Shown here in pieces: positions 37,739 through 46,371 of a DNA stretch of 64,000 nt. The notes beneath the pieces were generated by a model that worked only from the letters and a program-made list of their open reading frames with translations, made no database searches and was not told where the DNA came from. The DNA is from PALSA-1316 sp964499365 (lineage in GTDB: Bacteria > Nitrospirota > Thermodesulfovibrionia > Thermodesulfovibrionales > UBA6898). The position numbers were made by a program, and so were the translations under genes. The DNA lies in assembly GCA_964499365.1 (NCBI GenBank), contig CAZCKU010000005.1, forward strand, positions 124,001 through 188,000, read 5' to 3'. The stretch's first letter is position 1. Each line of letters starts with the position of its first letter.

Positions 37739-37800
37739 TAATGTGTTGGACGAAAACAACATATACCCCGCAAATCCTTTAAACACGCCATCTCCCGGCC

Positions 37801-37816
37801 TGGCACAGCCGTTGCA
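37801..37816 (+). promoter_or_regulatory. Sigma-54 (-24/-12) promoter of the nif operon
   Basis: TGGCAC-N5-TTGCAT is a full match to the RpoN consensus (TGGCAC N5 TTGCW). It starts 53 bases before the nifH ATG, with GGAGG directly before the gene. Activation by NifA through the upstream site is inferred. Confidence 0.88.
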
Positions 37817-37853
37817 TTGTACCGGGCAGCAATAAATTCACAGGAGGAAACAC

Positions 37854-38696
37854 ATGAGACAGATAGCAATTTACGGCAAGGGCGGCATCGGCAAGTCAAC
37901 AACAACCCAGAACCTGGTCGCGGCCCTCGCCGAGGCAGGCCGCAGGTGCATGATCATCGGCTGCGATCCCAAGGCGGACTCTACCCGGCTTATTCTCAAC
38001 CGGAAGGCCCAGAATACGGTCATGGACATGGCGCGCGAAAAGGGCACGGTAGAGGACCTCGAACTCGACGATGTACTGCTGCAGGGGTTCAAGGGGATCA
38101 AGTGCGCCGAGTCAGGCGGGCCTGAGCCGGGCGTCGGCTGTGCCGGCCGCGGTGTCATCACGGCCATCAACTTTCTCGAAGAGAACGGGGCATACGGCGA
38201 CGACACCGAGTTTGTCTTTTACGATGTGCTCGGCGACGTGGTCTGCGGCGGGTTCGCCATGCCGATCCGGGAGGGCAAGGCAAAGGAGATCTACATCGTG
38301 ACCTCCGGTGAAATGATGGCGATGTACGCCGCCAACAATATCTCGCGCGGTGTCCTCAAGTACGCCCAGAGCGGCGGCGTGAGGCTCGGCGGTCTTATCT
38401 GCAACAGCAGAAAAACCGACAAGGAATTCGAGCTCATCTCTGAGCTGGCCAGCAAACTCGGCACGCAGATGATTCACTTCGTGCCGAGAGACAACGAGGT
38501 CCAGAGGGCAGAGCTCAGGAAGAAGACAGTGATCGACTATGCACCCAATCACCCACAGGCGGACGAATACCGCGAACTGGCGAGAAAGATAGCAGACAAC
38601 CGGAACTTCGTAATCCCGACGCCGATCACCATGGACGAACTCGAGAGGCTTCTGATGGACTACGGCATCATGGAGAGCGAAGAGGCGGCAGCGTAA
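37854..38696 (+). CDS. nifH: Nitrogenase iron protein NifH
   Basis: 280 residues. It is the ATP-dependent electron donor to dinitrogenase and is also needed for cofactor maturation. P-loop YGKGGIGKSTTTQN at the N-terminus; the two 4Fe-4S ligands are in PGVGCAGRG and GDVVCGGFA; the Arg in CAGRG is the ADP-ribosylation site of regulated NifH. First gene behind the sigma-54 promoter. A 115-base gap with a palindromic repeat separates it from nifD. Confidence 0.98.
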   Translation: MRQIAIYGKGGIGKSTTTQNLVAALAEAGRRCMIIGCDPKADSTRLILNRKAQNTVMDMAREKGTVEDLELDDVLLQGFKGIKCAESGGPEPGVGCAGRGVITAINFLEENGAYGDDTEFVFYDVLGDVVCGGFAMPIREGKAKEIYIVTSGEMMAMYAANNISRGVLKYAQSGGVRLGGLICNSRKTDKEFELISELASKLGTQMIHFVPRDNEVQRAELRKKTVIDYAPNHPQADEYRELARKIADNRNFVIPTPITMDELERLLMDYGIMESEEAAA

Positions 38697-38718
38697 CAAC
38701 GGGAATTCAGGGTATTTT

Positions 38719-38777
38719 GTAGGGGCAGACCTCTGTGTCTGCCCAATAGCAGGGCGCCCACATAGGGACGCCCCTAC
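38719..38777. repeat. REP/MITE-like palindromic element between nifH and nifD
   Basis: Outer arms GTAGGGGC and GCCCCTAC pair perfectly. Inside, GGCAGAC-CTCTGT-GTCTGCC forms one hairpin and GGGCG...GACGCCC a second. At RNA level it could act as a processing or stability element that sets NifH:NifDK ratios; that role is inferred. Confidence 0.7.
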
Positions 38778-38811
38778 CCGGAAGCCTCTTAAATAAAAAG
38801 GAGAAACGGAC

Positions 38812-40239
38812 ATGAGTACGGCAATTAAGGATACACAGAAGATGATCGAAGAGGTGCTGGACGCCTATCCCGAGAAGTCGAAGAAGGACCGGGCAAAGCA
38901 CCTTGCAGCGAACGACCCCACCGGCCAGTGCAGCACCTGCCAGGTAAAGTCGAATATCAAATCACGGCCGGGAGTGATGACGGTCCGCGGTTGCGCATAC
39001 GCCGGGGCCAAGGGGGTCGTCTGGGGACCGGTCAAGGACCAGATAACAATCAGCCACGGCCCCATAGGCTGCGGACAGTACAGCTGGTGGTCGCGCCGCA
39101 ATTACTATAACGGCCAGACCGGCATCGATACCTTCGGGACCATGCACATAACGACCGACTTCCAGGAGAAGAACATCGTCTACGGCGGCGACAAGGGCCT
39201 CGAAGCGGCCATGCATGAACTGAAGGGGCTTTTCCCTCTGGCCAAGGGGATCGGCATACTTTCGGAATGTCCGGTCGGGCTTATCGGCGACGACATCGAG
39301 GCGGTATCAAAACGCGTTGCAAAGGAATTCAACTACCCGATCGTCCCGGTCAGATGCGAGGGGTTCCGCGGGGTAAGCCAGTCCCTCGGCCATCATATAG
39401 CCAACGACACGATCAAGGACTATGTCCTCGGCAAAGGGGAGCTCGACACCTCGACGCCGTACGACGTTGCGCTTATCGGTGACTACAACATTGGCGGCGA
39501 TGCCTGGGCCTCACGGAAGATCCTTGAGGAGATGGGTCTCCGCGTCATCTCACAGTATACCGGCGATGCGACGCTGAATGAGATCGCGATCGCGACAAAG
39601 GCAAAGTTGAATCTGATCCATTGCTACCGGTCGATGAACTATATCTGCCGTCACATGGAAGAGGAATTCGGAATCCCCTGGATGGAGTTCAACTTCTTCG
39701 GGCCGACAAAGACCTATGACAGCATCAGAAAAATTGCGGCGAAGTTCGACGGCAGAATCCAGGAAAAGGCCGAGGCCGTTATCGCAAAGTACAAGCCGCT
39801 CATGGAGGGAATCGTGGAGCAGTACCGCCCGAAGCTTGAAGGCAAAAAGGTGATGCTCTATGTCGGCGGACTCCGTCCCCGTCATACCATCGGTGCCTAT
39901 GAGGATCTCGGGATGGAGGTGGTGGCCTCAGGGTACGAGTTCGGCCACAGCGACGATTACAAGCGTACCTATCCGGAGATGAAGGAGGGCGCCGTGATCA
40001 TGGACGATGCCACCCTGTATGAACTGGAAGAGTTCACCCGCAGGCTGAAGCCTGATATGGTCGGCTCAGGCATCAAGGAAAAATATTCATACCATAAACT
40101 CGGGGTACCGTTCCGGCAGATGCACTCCTGGGACTACTCCGGCCCTTATCACGGGTTTGACGGGTTCCCGGTCTTTGCGCGGGACATGGACATGACCGTC
40201 AACAGCCCCACCTGGGATTTGATACGGAGGAAGAAATGA
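38812..40239 (+). CDS. nifD: Nitrogenase molybdenum-iron protein alpha chain NifD
   Basis: 475 residues. P-cluster cysteines occur in RGCAYAG, IGCGQYSWW and the SECPVGLIGDD block; FeMo-cofactor neighbours include the SLGHHIAND histidine region and HSWDYSGPYHGFDGF near the C-terminus. The SLGHH motif and absence of an adjacent G subunit point to the Mo rather than V or Fe-only type. It overlaps nifK by four bases (ATGA). Confidence 0.97.
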   Translation: MSTAIKDTQKMIEEVLDAYPEKSKKDRAKHLAANDPTGQCSTCQVKSNIKSRPGVMTVRGCAYAGAKGVVWGPVKDQITISHGPIGCGQYSWWSRRNYYNGQTGIDTFGTMHITTDFQEKNIVYGGDKGLEAAMHELKGLFPLAKGIGILSECPVGLIGDDIEAVSKRVAKEFNYPIVPVRCEGFRGVSQSLGHHIANDTIKDYVLGKGELDTSTPYDVALIGDYNIGGDAWASRKILEEMGLRVISQYTGDATLNEIAIATKAKLNLIHCYRSMNYICRHMEEEFGIPWMEFNFFGPTKTYDSIRKIAAKFDGRIQEKAEAVIAKYKPLMEGIVEQYRPKLEGKKVMLYVGGLRPRHTIGAYEDLGMEVVASGYEFGHSDDYKRTYPEMKEGAVIMDDATLYELEEFTRRLKPDMVGSGIKEKYSYHKLGVPFRQMHSWDYSGPYHGFDGFPVFARDMDMTVNSPTWDLIRRKK

Positions 40240-41744
40240 TAAAGATACGAGACCATAACGAGCTGTTCAGACAGCCGGAATATCAGGAGCAGTTCGAGCG
40301 CAAGAAAGAGTTCGAAAAACCCTGGCCCGCGGAGAAGGTCCGCGAAATATCCGAGTGGACCAAGACCCCGGAATATAGAGAACTCAACTTCAAACGGGAA
40401 AATATAAAGATCAACCCTGCGAAGGCCTGCCAGCCGCTCGGCGCAGTCTTCTGCGCCTCGGGCTTTGACGGCTGCATGCCTTTTGTCCAGGGCGCGCAGG
40501 GCTGCGTCGCCTATTTCCGCAGCCATCTCAGCCGCCACTTCAAGGAGCCCTTTGCGGCGATTTCGACCTCCATGACGGAGGACGCGGCGGTCTTCGGCGG
40601 CCTGAACAACATGCTGGAAGGCCTTGAAAACACCAATACACTCTACAGGCCGGCCATGATCGCGGTATCGACGACCTGCATGGCCGAGGTGATCGGTGAC
40701 GACCTGAACGCCTATATCAAAACGGCGAGGGAAAAGGGGATCATCCCGGAGGAGATGCCGGTGCCGTTCGCACACACACCGAGCTTTGTCGGCTCCCATA
40801 TCGTCGGGTACGACAACATGCTCAAGGGCATCCTGAAGGCACTCTCCGAAGGCAGGAGAGGGGAGCCGAACGGGAAGGTGAACATCATCCCGGGCTTCGA
40901 CACCTATACAGGAAACTACCATGAAATCAAGCGGCTGATGACGCTGATGGGAGTTGAGTACACACTTTTGGCGGACATAAGCAAGACCTTTGATTCACCG
41001 AACACCGGAGAGTACAAACTCTACCCCGGCGGCACGCCGATTCCGGAAGCAAGGGACGCGGTCAACGCCGCAGCGACGATAGGACTGCAGAAGTATTCCA
41101 CGGTCAAGACCATGGACTACATCCAGAAGGAGTGGAACCAGAAGACGCTCACGCAGCCGCTGATCGGCATCAAGAACACGGATGCCTTCTTTGCCGAGGT
41201 GAGCAGGCTGACCGGCAAACCGGTCCCCGCTGCCATAGAGGCCGAGCGGGGCAGGGCCGTCGACGCCATGGTGGACTCACACCCGTATGTCCATGGCAAG
41301 CGGTTCGCCCTCGTCGGCGATCCGGACCAGCTGCTCGGCATGATCAGTTTCATCATGGAAATGGGGGGGGAGCCGGTTCACATCGTCTGCACCAATGGCG
41401 ACAAGCACTTTGAGGCGGAGGCCAGAGAACTGCTCGCATCCAGCCCCTTTGGCGCCAACGGCACAGTGTATATCAATAAGGACATGTGGCACCTGCGGTC
41501 ACTGCTCTTCACCGAGCCGGTTGATCTGCTTATCGGCAACTCTTATGCGAAATTCCTGACGCGGGACACCGGAACGCCGCTCATCAGAGTCGGGTTCCCG
41601 CTCTTCGACCGGCACCACCTGCACCGGCACCCGATCGTCGGATATCAGGGAGCACTCAACCTTTTGACCATAATCGTCAATACCGTCCTCGATGAGATGG
41701 ACAGAAACACGGTCGATACAACCAGTTTTGATGTCATACGGTGA
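40236..41744 (+). CDS. nifK: Nitrogenase molybdenum-iron protein beta chain NifK
   Basis: 502 residues. P-cluster ligands are in ACQPLGAVFC, GAQGCVAYFRSHL and the STTCMAEVIGDDL block. The N-terminal extension (about 1-55, YQEQFERKKEFEKPW) is typical of NifK. Coupled to nifD by an ATGA overlap; with NifD it forms the alpha2beta2 dinitrogenase. Confidence 0.97.
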   Translation: MIKIRDHNELFRQPEYQEQFERKKEFEKPWPAEKVREISEWTKTPEYRELNFKRENIKINPAKACQPLGAVFCASGFDGCMPFVQGAQGCVAYFRSHLSRHFKEPFAAISTSMTEDAAVFGGLNNMLEGLENTNTLYRPAMIAVSTTCMAEVIGDDLNAYIKTAREKGIIPEEMPVPFAHTPSFVGSHIVGYDNMLKGILKALSEGRRGEPNGKVNIIPGFDTYTGNYHEIKRLMTLMGVEYTLLADISKTFDSPNTGEYKLYPGGTPIPEARDAVNAAATIGLQKYSTVKTMDYIQKEWNQKTLTQPLIGIKNTDAFFAEVSRLTGKPVPAAIEAERGRAVDAMVDSHPYVHGKRFALVGDPDQLLGMISFIMEMGGEPVHIVCTNGDKHFEAEARELLASSPFGANGTVYINKDMWHLRSLLFTEPVDLLIGNSYAKFLTRDTGTPLIRVGFPLFDRHHLHRHPIVGYQGALNLLTIIVNTVLDEMDRNTVDTTSFDVIR

Positions 41745-41768
41745 TTACTAATTGAATAGACATTACCC

Positions 41769-41846
41769 AAAAATCTCCCCTACCCCCTCTTTGCCAAAGA
41801 GGGGTATGGTTCCTCCCTTTGGAAAAGGGAGGTCAGGAGGGATTTT
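41769..41846. repeat. Dispersed palindrome pair, copy 2 (nifK-nifEN gap)
   Basis: The same two half-elements as at 11067-11146 but in the opposite order: the AAAATCTCCCC... unit first, then the CCTCCCTTTGG... unit ending GGATTTT. Each half forms its own hairpin, so it may partly attenuate or stabilise the nif transcript. Mobile-element origin is inferred. Confidence 0.7.
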
Positions 41847-41897
41847 CAGGTCAATGTTATTCTTCTGATCACCTGGATGAATATAGAAAGGCAAACA

Positions 41898-44615
41898 ATG
41901 ACGACCAATCTGGACAAATTGACGGAACATGGCTGCGGGGCTGCAAGCAAGGACAAGGTCTGCCGCTCGCGGGGCGGCGAATCCTGTGCCTTTGACGGTG
42001 CCATGATCGTGCTTCAGCCAATCGCGGACACCGCGCATATCGTCCATGGCCCGATCGCCTGCTGCGGAAATTCCTGGGAAGGCAGGGGTACTCTTTCCGC
42101 CGCCGGCGTGCTGCACCGGATGGGCTTCACCACCGACCTCGGCGAAATGGATATCGTCTACGGGGCTGAAGGCAAACTTCATGCGGCGATCATAGAGACA
42201 GCGGCATCCGTTCAGCCAAAGGCAGTCTTCGTCTACACGACCTGTGTAACCGGACTGACAGGAGAGGACCTTGAGGCGGTCTGCAGAAAGGCCGCAGAAA
42301 AGACCGGCATACCCGTAATCCCGGTCAACGCCCCGGGGTTCGTCGGCCCCAAGAACCTGGGGAACCGTATCGCAGGTGAGGTACTGCTCGACCATGTGAT
42401 AGGGACGGGGGAGCTGCCTCCCGAAATCATGGCTTCCCGTTCTCATCACGGAAGGGTTATAAGCGCAGAAGAACAGCGCGGGCTCACGGAAGGGCCGGAG
42501 GGGTTCATCAACCTCATCGGTGAATATAATATTGCCGGCGATCTCTGGCTTGTAGAGCCGTCATTAAAGGCAGCCGGGGTCCGGATACTCTCGCGGATCA
42601 CCGGCGACAGTACATACGAAGAGATCACCTACGCGCACCGCGCGCACCTGAATGTGGTTGTTTGCAGCAGGGCCCTGATCAACGTGGCAAAGGAGATGGA
42701 GCGGAAGTACGGCATCCCCTATGTCGAGGTCTCATTCTTCGGAAAAACGGAAATGACGAAGGCGCTCAGGGCAATCAGCTCTCAGCTCTCGGCTCTCAGC
42801 CCTCAGCTCTCGGATAAAACAGAAGAAGTCATCAGGGCTGAAGAAAAGGCGCTCGATGAGAAGCTAACCGCATATTCGCATCTCAGGGGAAAGAAGGCAG
42901 TCCTTTACAGCGGCGGGGTAAAGAGCTGGTCATTCATATCAGCCCTGCTCGACCTTGGCATAGATATCGTCGGCGTGGGGACGAAGAAGAGCACCTTCCA
43001 GGACGAACAGAAGATGAAACAGATCCTTGGAAGTGATGCTCCTCTCGTCGAGGATACCACGCCGAAGAACCTCCTGCGGCTGCTTAAGGACCGGGATGCC
43101 GATATCCTGATTGCCGGGGGCAGGAACCAGTATCTTGCGGTGAAAGAAGGATATCCGTTCGTCGATGTCAACCAGGAGCGGCATACTGCCTATGCGGGCT
43201 ACACAGGCCTCGTCAACCTGGCAGAGGCGATCAGCACCAGCATCAGATTTTACGAGAGGGGCAGAGGACCGGGGGCAGAGGACCGGGGATGCGCGGAACA
43301 CATTCCCGCATTCCCGGCTGCGAAGCATATTGTCATCAACCCGCTGAAGCATTCATCGTCGATCGGCGCGGCGATAGCCATTCAGGGGATAGACAGGGCC
43401 CTTCCGGTCATCCACGGGGCACAGGGCTGCACTTTTTTGGGCAAGGTCCTTCTGACGAAGCACTTCAGGGAACCGATCGCCCTGGCCGGCACGAAACTGT
43501 TTGCAGAGGATGTCGTGATGGGAAGCGAACAGAAACTCGCCGATGTCATATCCGAGCTTCGTGACAAGAACAGCCCCGATCTGATCGCCGTGCTCACCTC
43601 AGGACTTGCCGAGGTAAAAGGCGATGATGTCGGAGCGATCCTGAGAGGCCTCGGGGATAACGGGGCAGCGCCTAACGTAATACAGGTATCAACCCCGGAT
43701 TATGAAGGAGGACTCGAGACAGGGTATGCGCGCGCAGTCACACGGCTGCTTCAGCTGGCGGAGGACAGAGGCAGTTGCTCCTCCCCGTATGCGCTGCCAT
43801 TCGGGCATGCAGAGGCGATGGCGGAACGGGATAGTCAGATCAATATAATAGCGGGCCCTCATCTGACCCCGGCCGATTTTACCGAGTTGCGGGAGATGAT
43901 CGAATCCTTCGGCTTGCGACCGATCATGCTGCCTGACCTCGCCTGCCTCGACGGAAGCAGACAGGGGGTCTCTCCCCTTGCAACCGGCGGAACGACCATG
44001 CAGGAGATACGCACCATGGGCAGCTCCGGCTTCACGATTGCGCTCGGTGCCAGCATGGAACAGCCTGCCAGGCTTCTTCAGGAACAGTTCGGGATCGCAT
44101 ACCGGGTCTTTAACAGTCTGGCCGGCATTGCAGATACCGATGCATTCATCGAGGTCCTCGGCATGCTTGGCCACCGGAATGCACATCACCGGTACGAAAG
44201 GCAGAGACGGATCCTGATCGACGGGATGAGGGACGCACACTTCTTCACAGCGGGAAAACGTGCGGTCATCGCGCTTGAGACTGACCATTGCATTCAGGTC
44301 TCGCACGTACTGGAGTCGATCGGCATGGATGTCAGCCTGGCGGTGATCCCGGCACCCTCGGGGGCAGCCTCATGCATCAGGGCAGAAAGAGTGATTGCCG
44401 GCGATCTTTCCTGCCTTGAGCTAGGGGCTGATGTCCTCATATCAAATTCGCATGCAGAGGACATAGCAGCGGACCTCGGGATGCCACTGCTCCAGGCCGG
44501 CTTCCCGGTCTACAAGGTCCTGGGGCAGACAGCACAAATAACGCTGGGGTACCGCGGGACCCTGACCCTTATCAATGATATAGCCAATCTGTTGGCAAAG
44601 GAGGTACACACATGA
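41898..44615 (+). CDS. nifEN: NifE-NifN fusion, FeMo-cofactor assembly scaffold
   Basis: 905 residues from the ATG at 41898 (GAAAGG upstream; an ATG at 41877 is also in frame). Residues 1 to about 452 are NifE: HGCGAASKDKVC, GPIACCGNSWEGRG and VYTTCVTGLTGEDL carry cluster cysteines. Residues from about 470 are NifN: INPLKHSSSIGAAIA, VIHGAQGCTFLGKVLL and SGLAEVKGDDVG. NifE and NifN are normally separate subunits forming an alpha2beta2 scaffold where the NifB cofactor is matured; here one chain supplies both, joined by only about 20 residues. The linker DNA is a 14-bp tandem duplication, and a heptamer repeat sits in the NifE half. nifX follows with an ATGA overlap. Confidence 0.95.
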   Translation: MTTNLDKLTEHGCGAASKDKVCRSRGGESCAFDGAMIVLQPIADTAHIVHGPIACCGNSWEGRGTLSAAGVLHRMGFTTDLGEMDIVYGAEGKLHAAIIETAASVQPKAVFVYTTCVTGLTGEDLEAVCRKAAEKTGIPVIPVNAPGFVGPKNLGNRIAGEVLLDHVIGTGELPPEIMASRSHHGRVISAEEQRGLTEGPEGFINLIGEYNIAGDLWLVEPSLKAAGVRILSRITGDSTYEEITYAHRAHLNVVVCSRALINVAKEMERKYGIPYVEVSFFGKTEMTKALRAISSQLSALSPQLSDKTEEVIRAEEKALDEKLTAYSHLRGKKAVLYSGGVKSWSFISALLDLGIDIVGVGTKKSTFQDEQKMKQILGSDAPLVEDTTPKNLLRLLKDRDADILIAGGRNQYLAVKEGYPFVDVNQERHTAYAGYTGLVNLAEAISTSIRFYERGRGPGAEDRGCAEHIPAFPAAKHIVINPLKHSSSIGAAIAIQGIDRALPVIHGAQGCTFLGKVLLTKHFREPIALAGTKLFAEDVVMGSEQKLADVISELRDKNSPDLIAVLTSGLAEVKGDDVGAILRGLGDNGAAPNVIQVSTPDYEGGLETGYARAVTRLLQLAEDRGSCSSPYALPFGHAEAMAERDSQINIIAGPHLTPADFTELREMIESFGLRPIMLPDLACLDGSRQGVSPLATGGTTMQEIRTMGSSGFTIALGASMEQPARLLQEQFGIAYRVFNSLAGIADTDAFIEVLGMLGHRNAHHRYERQRRILIDGMRDAHFFTAGKRAVIALETDHCIQVSHVLESIGMDVSLAVIPAPSGAASCIRAERVIAGDLSCLELGADVLISNSHAEDIAADLGMPLLQAGFPVYKVLGQTAQITLGYRGTLTLINDIANLLAKEVHT
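42776..42810 (+). repeat. Five tandem heptamers inside the NifE half
   Basis: CAGCTCT, CAGCTCT, CGGCTCT, CAGCCCT, CAGCTCT in direct succession (35 bases). They encode an SQLSALSPQLS segment that NifE does not usually have. Gain or loss of one 7-base unit would shift the frame of the fusion. Confidence 0.85.
43259..43286 (+). repeat. 14-bp tandem duplication at the NifE/NifN junction
   Basis: GGGCAGAGGACCGG occurs twice without spacer and encodes the linker GRGPGAEDRG. This places low-complexity DNA exactly where the two ancestral genes are joined. Confidence 0.85.
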
Positions 44616-45007
44616 AAATAGCATTTGCAACGACAGACGGAACAAATGTGGACGAGCATTTCGGCAGGTCAGGCATGTTTGCCATCTATGACCTGACGAT
44701 GGAGGGGTATTCTTTTGTCGAGATGAGGCGGTTCGCCACAGGCAGGGACACATCTGTCGAGCAGACAAAAGGGATGGGCAGCGTCCACGACGAAAAAGTC
44801 GAGGATAAGGCAAACCGTCTTGCCGACTGCAGGATCGTCTATCTGACCGAGATCGGCGGCCCGTCGGCAGCCCGTCTTATCAGGAAGGGCATCATGCCGA
44901 TCAAGGTGAAAGAGGCAGTCTCGATCGTGGAGTCCCTGGAGAGACTCTTTGAGACGGTGAAGACCGCTCCGCCGCCCTGGCTCAGCAAGGCATTGAACAA
45001 CAACTGA
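44612..45007 (+). CDS. nifX: NifX-family FeMo-cofactor carrier
   Basis: 131 residues of the NifX/NafY/NifB-C fold: IAFATTDGTNVDEHFGRSGMF near the start, YLTEIGGPSAARLIRKGIMPI in the middle and a charged tail. Members bind cofactor precursors between NifB and NifEN. Translationally coupled to nifEN by ATGA. Confidence 0.92.
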   Translation: MKIAFATTDGTNVDEHFGRSGMFAIYDLTMEGYSFVEMRRFATGRDTSVEQTKGMGSVHDEKVEDKANRLADCRIVYLTEIGGPSAARLIRKGIMPIKVKEAVSIVESLERLFETVKTAPPPWLSKALNNN

Positions 45008-45066
45008 CAGCTGGCAGGTCTGCAAGCCTGGCAGCCTAAAATATTCACAACAAGGAGGAAAGAAAA

Positions 45067-45384
45067 ATGAAAATGATCAGAGCATTTATCAGACCGGAAA
45101 AGGAACAGGAGGTAGTGCAGGCGCTTGAGGGTGCGGGCTTTCCATCGCTCACCAAGATGCCGGTATTCGGCAGGGGCAAGCAGAAGGGGCTCCAGGTGGG
45201 GCCCGTACACTACGATGAACTGCCCAAGACACTGGTCATGATGGTCGTAAACGATGAGGACGTCACAAAGGTGGTCGATCTGATGATGGATAAATCACGG
45301 ACGGGATTTGTCGGAGACGGCAAGATCTTCATCAGTCCCGTTGAGACCACCTACACGGTCAGAACAGGAGAGGCCGTGTTATGA
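45067..45384 (+). CDS. nifI1: PII-like nitrogenase regulator NifI1
   Basis: 105 residues. PII fold: MKMIRAFIRPEKEQEVVQAL then FGRGKQKGLQ (T-loop side) and GFVGDGKIFISPVE, the conserved C-terminal nucleotide-binding region. NifI1 and NifI2 bind dinitrogenase directly and switch it off when fixed nitrogen is available, relieved by 2-oxoglutarate. They usually lie between nifH and nifD; here they follow nifX. GGAGG precedes the start. Confidence 0.9.
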   Translation: MKMIRAFIRPEKEQEVVQALEGAGFPSLTKMPVFGRGKQKGLQVGPVHYDELPKTLVMMVVNDEDVTKVVDLMMDKSRTGFVGDGKIFISPVETTYTVRTGEAVL

Positions 45385-45800
45385 AGGAAATTACGGCCAT
45401 TATACGCAGGGATAGACTCCCTGAAACGAAGAAGGTTCTCGAGGACCTCGGGTTCCCCTCGCTCACCATCCAGAGCGTCGACGGCCGGGGAAAACAGAGG
45501 GGCATGGTATGCAACAATGATCTTGACCCGGACCTGCCGGACAATTTCTGTACATCGGTCAAGCTGACGCCGACACCGTCTGCCTATGCACTCGAACATA
45601 CACTGCCGAAGGTGGCGCTTTTTGTACCAAAGCGGATGCTGACCATGGTTGTTCCGGACGATCTTGTGACCAAAATTGTCAAGTCAATCATAAAAGTGAA
45701 CCAGACCGGAAAGACCGGTGACGGCAAAATATTTGTCTCGCCGGTTGAAGGAGCGATAAGGGTCCGGACAGCAGAGACAGGCGGGGAAGCAATCTCATAA
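45381..45800 (+). CDS. nifI2: PII-like nitrogenase regulator NifI2
   Basis: 139 residues, longer than NifI1 because of an enlarged T-loop (about 40-75, with DPDLPDNFCTSVKL). Shared PII blocks: MKEITAIIRRDRLPETKKVL and TGKTGDGKIFVSPVE. It overlaps nifI1 by four bases (ATGA), so the two are made as a pair. Confidence 0.9.
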   Translation: MKEITAIIRRDRLPETKKVLEDLGFPSLTIQSVDGRGKQRGMVCNNDLDPDLPDNFCTSVKLTPTPSAYALEHTLPKVALFVPKRMLTMVVPDDLVTKIVKSIIKVNQTGKTGDGKIFVSPVEGAIRVRTAETGGEAIS

Positions 45801-45856
45801 ACAGGCTGTCAGCCGTCGGCTTATATAATGACCCGGCAATCAAATATCGCAACGTC

Positions 45857-45928
45857 GTCATTGTCCGGCTTGACCGGACAATCCAGAACCTATTGAAATA
45901 CCAGGATTCCCGCCTTCGCGAGAATGAC
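45857..45928. repeat. REP-type element after nifI2
   Basis: Bounded by GTCATT and AATGAC. Contains the perfect palindrome TTGTCCGG-CTTGA-CCGGACAA and a second half with GGATTCCCGCCTTCGCGAG. A related palindrome is at 4806-4836. Confidence 0.6.
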
Positions 45929-45929
45929 A

Positions 45930-45961
45930 ACACAGGGGGTCTTACTTATGGCCCCCTGTGT
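45930..45961 (+). terminator. Hairpin after nifI2, possible terminator or attenuator
   Basis: 10-bp perfect stem ACACAGGGGG / CCCCCTGTGT with a 12-base loop. No T-run follows, so partial termination or 3' end protection is more likely than full termination before the ferredoxin gene. Confidence 0.5.
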
Positions 45962-46055
45962 AATGTGCCGGGCTAATAGAACACTAAGACAATGACGATC
46001 TGCTGCCTATTGTCTCAGCTGACGGCTGATAGCTGCTATCGAAAGGAGAAACAAA

Positions 46056-46331
46056 ATGGCAATCATCGGATACACACGGGGTGGCGGGACATGGACGCCC
46101 CGGTTCATAGAATCGATCGATGTGAACAAATGCATCGGCTGCGGAAGATGTTACAAGGCCTGCAGCAGGGACGTCCTCGAACTCATCGAAAAGCCCTTTG
46201 AGGGCGAGGATGAATATGGTGATGACATGGGCAACAAGGTGATGTCCGTTGCCCATCCACAAAACTGCATCGGCTGCGAGGCCTGCGCAAGGACCTGCAC
46301 CAAGAAGTGCCAGGTGCATATCGAACTGTGA
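46056..46331 (+). CDS. fdxB: Nif-specific ferredoxin (FdxB / ferredoxin III type)
   Basis: 91 residues. First 4Fe-4S motif CIGCGRCYKAC (about 28), second CIGCEACARTC with an extra Cys in TKKCQ. The start GYTRGGGTWTPRFIESI and the spacing between clusters match the nif ferredoxin III family, a likely electron donor to nitrogenase or to cofactor synthesis. A good ribosome site (GAAAGGAG) precedes the ATG. Confidence 0.9.
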   Translation: MAIIGYTRGGGTWTPRFIESIDVNKCIGCGRCYKACSRDVLELIEKPFEGEDEYGDDMGNKVMSVAHPQNCIGCEACARTCTKKCQVHIEL

Positions 46332-46371
46332 CATACCAACCCGATAACATTCGGGGATCAGGGCGAGCGGT

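Noticed and set aside
37574..37786. Leftward 70-residue frame with CysXXCys pairs upstream of the LOG gene
   Set aside because: It would overlap the NifA site, has no ribosome site or good start, and the cysteines may be chance; kept only as a remote possibility.
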